The notes below the pieces were generated by a model, which was not told the DNA's origin, did not search any database, and was given only the letters and a program-made list of their open reading frames with translations. 64,000 bases of DNA. Source: Brachypodium distachyon (lineage: Eukaryota; Streptophyta; Magnoliopsida; Poales; Poaceae). The stretch's first letter is position 1; the number at the start of each line of letters is the position of its first letter. Of the stretch, positions 56,656 to 64,000 are shown in pieces. The position numbers were made by a program, and so were the translations under genes. Location of the stretch: assembly GCF_000005505.3 (NCBI RefSeq), contig NC_016131.3:4795501-4859500 (forward strand). Reading direction: 5' to 3'.

Positions 56656-58562
56656 ATGGCCGGTGGGCCGTCGTCGTGGGGCCCGAGCCCCGCGGCCGTG
56701 ACGGCGCTGGTGGCGCTGGTGGGGCTCGGCCTGGCCGGCTACATCGTCGGGCCCCCGCTCTACTGGCACGTGGCCGAGGCGCTGGGCCGCTCGCCGGGCG
56801 CCTGCCCCGCCTGCGCCTGCGACTGCGACGCGCTCCCGCTGCTCTCGCTACCCGAAGGTGCGTGCGCGCCTACCGTCCCGCCGCCGACGCACCTATACCC
56901 CGCCCAGATCTCGCTCGCTGCTCCACCGTATCGCTCTGGATCTCGCTCGCGGAGCAGAGCCGCTCTTCTTCCTTTTATACCGTGCTTTTCCACAATGCGT
57001 CTGTGTTTTAGGCTTTTAGCCGCTAGCTATTTCGTTTCTGCTGCGGGCGAGACGCGATAAGGTTGTGCATACATATGCAGGTCATTTCTGAATGATTAAC
57101 TAGAACTATACATAACCCTTGAAGCCAGAACAGGCCATAGGTCATTCTGTAGCTATGAATTGGGAGTCATTCTGTATGCCCAACGTATGACATAACATGG
57201 CATGACACTGAAAGGCCGGTGCCTATCTTGGCTTGATGCTAAAGTCCCACCTCTGATGGCTTCCTTTGCCCATGCTTTTGATGCAGCTTACAGGTGTCAA
57301 ATTGACTACCCTTGCTCAGGAAATGGAATATTTATGATAGATAGATGGAAAACTCCAGCCAACAGTTGCCTAGTCAGTCATGAACGCCACATATCCTCAA
57401 TCTACTCAAACACGTCTGCTTGCTATCCATGGAAATCATATGTTATGTTTATGTCTCTCTTTACTCTTTAGCTTCTATCCATGATATAGACCTCGTCATG
57501 TAGTTTAACTAGTAAGCTCAGCTTCTAGTATGATTTTTGATATTGTGTAATCTCTGGGCAATGTTCTGAGCCTGAAGCCTGTCCAGTAACCTACCTCACA
57601 GTGTGGCCACCTGCAAATCTTAGAGGGTTATGGGGGGTTTCTTGTGTTTGTTAAGAGTGAAGTAGATAGGCTTCAACTTATAAGTCAATAAGCTGAATGC
57701 CAAGTAGATGAGCTTCGTATTCCCTTAGTCAAGTGTTTCATCTGTTGATCCTTTTCACCAAAGTTGCAATGACCATGGCAAAGTTGGATAATTTTGTGCC
57801 GATAGCTATACAGAGATCGCAAGCTAGCTTAACTGACAAAATACCTTTTGTCAATCCCATATGTACACATGGCCTCTAGGTTTCTCCTCTAGCAAGGATT
57901 TAAGACTCAGAATATACTAGAGCATATTGTACTGTATTAAAAGTGGTCGATGACAATAACCTCTATGACTTCTATGAATAAAGAAGTGCAACTGCAACAT
58001 GAACTGAATGTTTAGGGGTCAAGGCTATGCAGAGATTATTGTGATGCTAGTATGCGCAAATGCCATGATCGATACCTTAGAAGCATGGTCTTGTCTGGGA
58101 ACATATGTACTGTTATATGTATGTTCATATTAAACCTGGCAAATGAAGTGCTCATGGAGATTTATTTTGCAATGATCTAGTGACTGATTTAACTAGGTCC
58201 AATTGCTTCTGATATTTGCAGACTGTGGCAAACAATTCAAGGAGGTTAGCAGCCGTGCTTCCGGTGAAGAAACAGAGAAGAGTTTCACGGAGCTACTGAT
58301 AGAAGAACTGAAGCAGAGAGAGGAGGAGGCGACGCAAGCTCAGCAACAAGCTGATGTAAAATTGCTCGAGGCCAAAAAGCTCGCTTCACAGTATCAAAAG
58401 GAGGCTGACAAATGCAGTTCAGGCATGGATACATGTGAAGAAGCTAGGGAGAAGTCAGCAGACTCACTGCTCGATCAAAAGAAACTGACTGCTTTGTGGG
58501 AGGAAAGGGCTCGGGAACTAGGATGGAAACCCGGGAACGGCAAATCACATGGGAATCAGTAG
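56656..58562 (+). CDS. DUF1068-family membrane / coiled-coil protein
   Basis: Two exons (56656-56857 and 58222-58562) join in phase to give 180 residues. A hydrophobic N-terminal segment (about 14-33, AVTALVALVGLGLAGYIVG) is followed by PPLYWHVAEALG and a Cys-rich CPACACDCD. Exon 2 is a charged helix likely to form a coiled coil (ELKQREEEATQAQQQADVKL), followed by the family hallmark LASQYQKEADKCSSGMDTCE and KLTALWEERARELGW. The function of DUF1068 proteins is not established; the layout suggests a single-pass or signal-anchored protein. The PLLSLPE segment joins directly to DCGKQF; relatives I recall have a few extra residues here, so a very small exon could be missing from this model. Confidence 0.85.
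56858..58221 (+). other. Large intron of the DUF1068 gene
   Basis: GT at 56858-56859 and AG at 58220-58221. No microexon or transposon with clear ends was found. Confidence 0.6.
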
Positions 58563-59402
58563 GCGATGGATATGGCATGCCGAGCAACAGAGATCTCGTT
58601 CACCTCTGGTGACCTCTATATCCCTTTCTGCTGCCACGGGCTTCCTTGTCCATAGCTAATTTTGTATCCAGCTTGTACTATACGGCCATAGCTGTTTGTG
58701 AGCGATATGTTAAATTGGTATGAAACTCGTCACCTGTAGATCTTGGAAGTGATTATTGGTTGTCTACGATGGTGGTAACTGAGGAGTTGATCTTATTTCT
58801 ACCAACCTGACGAAGTATGACTTGTTTACTTCCCAAATCACCGTCGTCACGTTGGCATTCATGTGTCAGTCCGATGCCATGAGGTTTCCCTTCCTGTAAA
58901 ATACTATGGTGTGAGGCATTGTCCCGCGGACGCAGCTTACCTGACGGGCTGCAGGGTAACGTAAGGCTACTGACATGTGGGCCCCACAAGCCAGTGGCCC
59001 CCTGCGACAGTACGTCAGGAATCCATCTCCCTGTGCCGCTTGCCGCTTGCTGATACTAGCAGAGGCGATATTTTTCTTTTGAAACTTGCTTGAGATGACG
59101 GTTTAGTAAAAAAGAGACCCCCGAAGACGCGGTTACCCCGAAGATGCGGTTAAAAAAAAGGACTGGTGAAGACTTCTCTAAAGTATGTCAGTACTTGTCC
59201 ATTGCAAAATCTGTTGGTTGGGTGAGACAGAATTGAGCAACATCGGTTCCTAACTTCCTATAAACTCCAAATGGTATTTCAGCGATCATCTACAGAGCAG
59301 TCAACAACATGACATCTTACGAACAACAACATTCTGTTACTGTGTTAGGCAGTTGAAGCAAAATCTCGAGGGCGGTATAAAGTTGACAGTACACGAAAAA
59401 CT
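58563..59402. other. Intergenic between convergent DUF1068 and PIGQ genes
   Basis: Contains the two 3' untranslated regions. No gene or transposon with clear ends is seen. Confidence 0.5.
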
Positions 59403-62213
59403 TCAATTCCATCCCTGCTTGGTTGCGTCACGGCAGAGCATCCAATATTGTCTAATGCCAATATGCATCCAGGGGAACGGAGAAGACGGCAGGTGCAGTG
59501 TTGTTGGGATCCTGCCGCCAACCGAGCAAGTGTCATGAAAGCCACAAAAGGAATACGAATGAATTAAAGAGATAAGTAGCAACCTTGCACCGCTGAGAAT
59601 TCCATGAGCCAATTGTTTGCAGAAGGAGAGAGCAATCCCATCAAAAGCTTTTCGGTAATGTGGTCCTATCACTTGCCCTGCATTTTGGCTTTGTTTATGT
59701 TAGCAGGATCTTGGCTGAAAAAATCAATAGGAGAAACTGTATGCTAAAGATGATTTCATTCTTCTAAGAATGTTTTCTTCATTTATCATATGAGATACAA
59801 ACCTAAGCTGAAAGTTTTTAGAATACGTGTGTTCAAATAAAATGACAACATGGTAGAAGGAAGTGCTTGAATAAGAAACAGAGATATTTATAGTAAGAAA
59901 AACACAAACAAACAAGCGAACTTGAAAACTTGAAAACTTTCAATCCTAGCCATTATATCTCAAATAAACGGATTGGGTGAAAGGGGAAACCTCTAATCAC
60001 TTGAAAACCCCCAACGTGGGAAAGTTTAGAAGTTTTTTCATAAAATATGTTTAAGCCATTAAAGGTTCCCCCTGTCATCAGATCCCTTTATTTGAGATCT
60101 AAGTGCTAGGATTAAAAGTTTCCAGGTTTTTGCCGAATAGAGGTTTTCACATGATACGTCGCCAATAAACAAAGCAAGTATGGTATGAACAAAAGAAAGG
60201 TGTACATTAAAGTCTAGAGAGACAACTTACCGATAGTGTTATAGTTACAGTGAAGTCTTGAAACTAAAGGTCCTGGATGTACATGGACGAGATGGTCTGT
60301 TTGCCTATCACCAAATCCACTGGCTGAACAATATTCAACTGATTGGGCATCCTCTTCATCAGTGCATACAGATGACAACGACACAGGTAGGAGTAATAAT
60401 CCAGCAGGAAATCTTTGCCTCCTTGTCACCCATAGAATTAATGCAGCATATGGAGTACAGTGGATTATACATATTGCAATTTCCAATACTATGCACAAAC
60501 AAATGATTGTGCTGCTCAACATAGTGAAGAATACATAGAATATAGAAGCTGTGGGTAGAAGAAGCAAGACTGGTGTAAACAAAAGTGAACCAACCACATG
60601 TTGTTCAACCGTATAGTCATAGCTATCTAATCTCTGCCTAAGAGGATTCCATTTGCGCCCTCTGTTAATAACACAAGCATGTATTAGCAAATCTACAAGA
60701 AACATAAGAAGACTCTAATGGAGAAACATAAGTTTTGGGGACTTTAGTTGCCATAGATTCATTTAGAACGACCACAATTGATTATTTCCTCACATAAATA
60801 AGTAACCGGCTAAAAGAGTCATCAAAATAAGATGGGAAACCTCGCAAAGAAAGAAAGAAAGATGGGAAACCAACATCATTCCAAAGTTTAGTTTAAGTTG
60901 AGATGCTCTGGGGCTATAGCCAACTTTTTATTAGCATGTGCTCTCCCTCTACAAGGGATCTGGCACCACACTTGCTTCTGAACATTAGATATCCAACCAT
61001 CCAACTTGTCAGACTTGACAGTGCCATATTACTGTGACAATGCACTGTAATAATTTAGAAACAAAATATTGCAATTAGAGAATAGTTAACTAATAAATCT
61101 GATACTAGTAAGCAACAGAATCAGGTTTGTGTTGCAGTTTCTTTATACTTGACAAAATGCCCTGTGGGGTTTTAGTTTTTCTCTTTTTTCATTTGTTGTT
61201 AGCTTGGAGCTAGGGTTTTGGTTCTCTCGGCTTTGCAGGTTTACCCTTCTACACTTTTGTGCCTTGTCATTTCTCTTCTAATAGAAATGATGCGTGTTTC
61301 GGTGCCGGTTTGAAAAAAAAGAGTAGAAAACAGAGTTGGTGGCTTGGTGCAAACCTAGCCATATGAACACGTCACAGAGATAATGTATACGCGCAATTCA
61401 AAATTTATCAAAATATTCACAGTAACAGAACATGTTAAAGCACATATACATATAAACTTTCATATAAAGGTAGATGAGAAGTGTACCGTGCAAGATAGAC
61501 AAATGCATGGTCTTTTGAGCTGAAGTGTATAATTTGTTGTCTTCTTGGTATGGTGCACATGTGATCGTATTTTTGCCAGAATATTTTTACATGTACATGT
61601 TCTAGTACGACAAATTCCGTTTGATAATTTTTTGAATTCTACATTAACATAAATTCAAATAGGTTCGTATGGTCGTAGATGCATAAATACATTTACCCAG
61701 CAATGTACCATGTTTTACCTGAAAAGACGCCACAACGATGTAACTGTCTGAATCTGCCTTGAGTATATCAATGAGACTAACCACTGAAGCATGGTAACAT
61801 GCAACGTCGCAAGCTGGATAATGTCTATGAAGAATGAAACAGGAACTGTGAAACCAAAAAGGATTCCAGAAAATGCAAGGCCTCGAACTATATGCCTCAG
61901 GACGCCTCCCATGATGAACCAAAGGGTAGAATAAATCTGGATTGCATTCAGAGAAATCATGCCTAGAAGCTCCGCTAACTCTGTGTTAAGCTTAAAGCCT
62001 GCTGGAACACCCATCAGCCACACACAACCAGATCTCAAGACAGCATCTGTCATGTAGTGGAGAAGAGCAAAAGTCCAAGAACAAATAATCTCTGTGTTTA
62101 ACAATAGTGCTGCTCCAAGGATGAAACCCATCAGAAGATCGATGATAATACTTGACCACAATGCATGCTTCTGGATCGCAGCTCTGTGTGCATATTCGAC
62201 ATTCACAGAGGAG
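59403..62213 (-). CDS. PIGQ: GPI1/PIG-Q subunit of GPI-GlcNAc transferase, C-terminal part only
   Basis: Four exons are recognisable: 62213-61719, 60661-60231, 59677-59584 and 59511-59403. They join in phase, with a split Arg codon between the first two. They encode the polytopic half of Gpi1: ALLHYMTDAVLRSGCVWL, MGVPAGFKLNTELAELLG, MISLNAIQIYSTLWF, then GRKWNPLRQRLDSYDYTVEQ, HVVGSLLFTPVLLLLP, and the tail LHLPSSPFPWMHIGIRQYWM. PIG-Q is a component of the ER complex that transfers GlcNAc to phosphatidylinositol, the first step of GPI-anchor synthesis. The exon at 62213 begins mid-codon after an acceptor site, so an upstream exon must exist or have existed, but the N-terminal half is not found in the remaining 1.8 kb. 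It may lie beyond a long intron outside the window, or the copy may be truncated. Confidence 0.9.
60662..61718 (-). other. Intron of PIGQ with an A-tailed retroposon-like fragment
   Basis: At about 61150-61315 there is a T- and G-rich stretch ending in GCCGGTTTGAAAAAAAA, similar in style to a LINE 3' end. No target duplication was found, so this is only a possibility. Confidence 0.4.
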
Positions 62214-62418
62214 CTGCAGAGTATAAGCAGTAAGATGCTTAGATAATGCACCAAGAATAACTGAAGAGAAGCTTAGTGTTAAGAATAATTTATTTATCAT
62301 CACTACTAACAGCTAATATATGTCATCTCAACTTCAGTATTACAGAACAACAAAGGTTCATTATATGAAGGTTGGCATGAACCAACAAAACAGAATGAAA
62401 TGTTATAAATATATAAAA

Positions 62419-63693
62419 GGGAAATGTATAACAATGCCACTCGTCAACTCTGGAACTCTAGATGTACCATTAGTGTTCGTGCTATTTGAAAATGCCATTG
62501 CTCTGTCAGCTCTCTTTCCTTTTTATCATGCCGAGACCTTACAGTCGGGTCAAAACCCTTACTGGCCAGGCTAATTTGGTTCCCAAAATGCCCTCCTTCA
62601 CAACCCAAATCATTTTTTCCTGATTCAACCCCCTTGTCCAAAATCTCTACCCAAGTTCTATCTCCAGGATTGAATCCCCTGCCTGATTAGTCAATCCTAT
62701 CTCTCCAGCTGTCCAGCCTCCACATGGCCGTGAGGCCACAGGCTTACCTCCACATGTAGCAGCAGGAAGATGCCTCAGGCTCTGCTTCATCAACTGCCAC
62801 TCTGTTAATGACCAGAGGATGAGCAGCACTAATAGAAGCATGCAAAGTATGGTGCAGGCACAGCATGCGGCGCAATAGCTGTTATCAACGAGGAGGAAGA
62901 CGATGAGTTAGAAGATGAAGTTGAGGTACAGGCGCATCGTGGTAGAGGTGGTGGCCGTGTCTGGCAAGGCTGCTGATCCATGATGATGCTGGTGGATCAA
63001 ATTGCTGCCGCGTCGACAACATGGTAGAAGAATGTGAGAGGAAGAAGAAGAAATACGACGTTGCTGTTCACGTTGCAGGTAGGGAACAGGGAGCTAGTGC
63101 AGAGCGTGTGGCGGTGCCGGGAGCTGAGGCACAAGCCACTCTTTGTTGTCAAGCCATACTGCATTAATTTTGCCACCTAAATCATCCATCATACTACTAA
63201 TTACTTTATCAACAACCAAAAGGATTTTCAATCTAGTACACCGTACATATACAGTTCTTGCTACTAGATAGTAATGTATTCCTGTAACTTTGTTCTATCA
63301 AGCTATCCACCTGGCTGTAGCTTCCCTCCATTTGTTGTCTGTATTAGCCATTAATTTCCTCACGATCATTGACTTAATTATTACTACTGTTGACCTGAGG
63401 CTGATAAGATCCATCCATCCATGGACACGCAGACGTGGCGCAGATAGCATTTGTCTTACCATCAATCTACAGTAGAGATGGAGACGATTTATATATGTAC
63501 GTACGTAAGTTTCCGTGTGTGCCACCAAGGGCCAAACCGGTCAAAGAGCCTTGACCAGACGGTAACGTCTCTGCATGGCAAAATGGAAAGAGAAACCAAC
63601 AGGGCAATGACATTTTCATAAATAGCAAAAAATTAACGGCACACTTAAAATTCCAGAGTTGACTAGTGGGATACTTGCATTTATAAATTTCTC
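62419..63693. mobile_element. Mutator-like element with ~165-bp inverted ends, 1.27 kb
   Basis: Sequence at 62419-62580 is an inverted copy of about 63525-63693. Matching blocks are TCAACTCTGGAA, TGCTATTTGAAAATGCCATTG against its inverse, and CTCTCTTTCC. Candidate 9-bp flanks TATATAAAA and AATACAAAA agree at 7 of 9 positions. The interior (62590-63520) shows no transposase and is mixed in composition, so it may contain captured DNA. It lies upstream of the first visible PIGQ exon. Confidence 0.75.
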
Positions 63694-63901
63694 AATACAA
63701 AATACAGTAGTTAACCATCATAAAGAAAATAGACCAGTTCAGTTCAGCAACAGTAACCCAGTTGGCACGTCTAGAATAACTACTCAGTGGTCACTTAAGT
63801 TACAAGTAAATTCAGTAGCACCAGCCAAAATTACCTTAGGGAGGTATCTTGGAGTATAATTGGCCACTAAAGAATTTGGAAAATACTATTGATATGAAAT
63901 A

Positions 63902-64000
63902 CTCCCTCCTTTTCACAAAGAATGGCGCCCACGTTTTTCGAGGTCGAACTTTGACCAACAATTAGACCAATTGTATGTAGATTATGTTACACATTTTATA
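63902..64000. mobile_element. Stowaway-type MITE, cut by the window end
   Basis: TA followed by CTCCCTCCTTTTCACAAAGA, a canonical left end; the right end lies beyond the window. Confidence 0.7.

Noticed and set aside
1..64000. CRISPR arrays, operons, ribosome-binding sites, tRNA or rRNA genes
   Set aside because: The sequence is plant nuclear DNA. Repeats are transposons or tandem relics with unequal units, and I saw no convincing tRNA or rRNA, although a dedicated covariance-model search was not possible.

Overview
This window is nuclear DNA from a grass, most likely a pooid cereal or relative (Triticeae-like). The evidence is spliced genes with GT-AG introns, a nuclear psaF gene with a plastid transit peptide, many Stowaway miniature elements with TA target duplications, hAT, Mutator, Harbinger and LINE insertions, and a non-RD wall-associated-kinase-type relic. 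Nothing prokaryotic or viral is present. Exon models were built by hand from splice sites and reading-frame continuity; no database was searched.

Left part (1-30 kb): repeats and relics. A decayed L1-type LINE lies on the minus strand (about 728-7265) between two diverged copies of a local duplication. Next come a broken wall-associated receptor kinase (9229-10049) and a broken membrane-protein-like frame (11423-12009). From about 13 to 30 kb there is an old tandem array. Its units, roughly 1-1.5 kb each, share upstream sequence and each carries a short conserved core encoding a Walker A-like peptide (consensus GMxGIGKx). I count eleven cores. They look like relics of the NB-ARC P-loop of resistance genes. 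A ZMYM1-like hAT transposon (14734-18129, 8-bp target duplication), a second hAT-type element (21027-21705) and Stowaway elements are inserted in the array.

Middle part (30-37 kb): two apparently intact genes in convergent orientation. psaF (30306-31013, plus, single exon) encodes the plastocyanin-docking subunit of photosystem I; its proximal promoter has the same sequence as an array unit. A CBP60-type calmodulin-binding transcription factor gene (37236-31660, minus, 13 exons, 591 residues, plus one possible cassette exon) follows. A 5'-truncated LINE (37722-40048) sits upstream of CBP60, and a Mutator-like element (40070-40844) is nested against its target duplication.

Right part (40-64 kb): a repeat-rich spacer, then a long-inverted-repeat foldback element and four genes. 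These are a FAR1/FHY3-related gene (45533-52288, plus, 8 exons, 1192 residues, AT-hooks and duplicated FAR1-type regions), a family-8-like glycosyltransferase membrane protein (55389-52898, minus, 6 exons, 362 residues), a DUF1068 membrane/coiled-coil protein (56656-58562, plus, 2 exons, 180 residues), and the 3' half of the GPI-anchor biosynthesis gene PIGQ/GPI1 (62213-59403, minus). A second Mutator-like element (62419-63693) lies where upstream PIGQ exons would be expected.

The genes do not form a pathway. The main novelty candidate is the P-loop relic array and its continuity with the psaF promoter.
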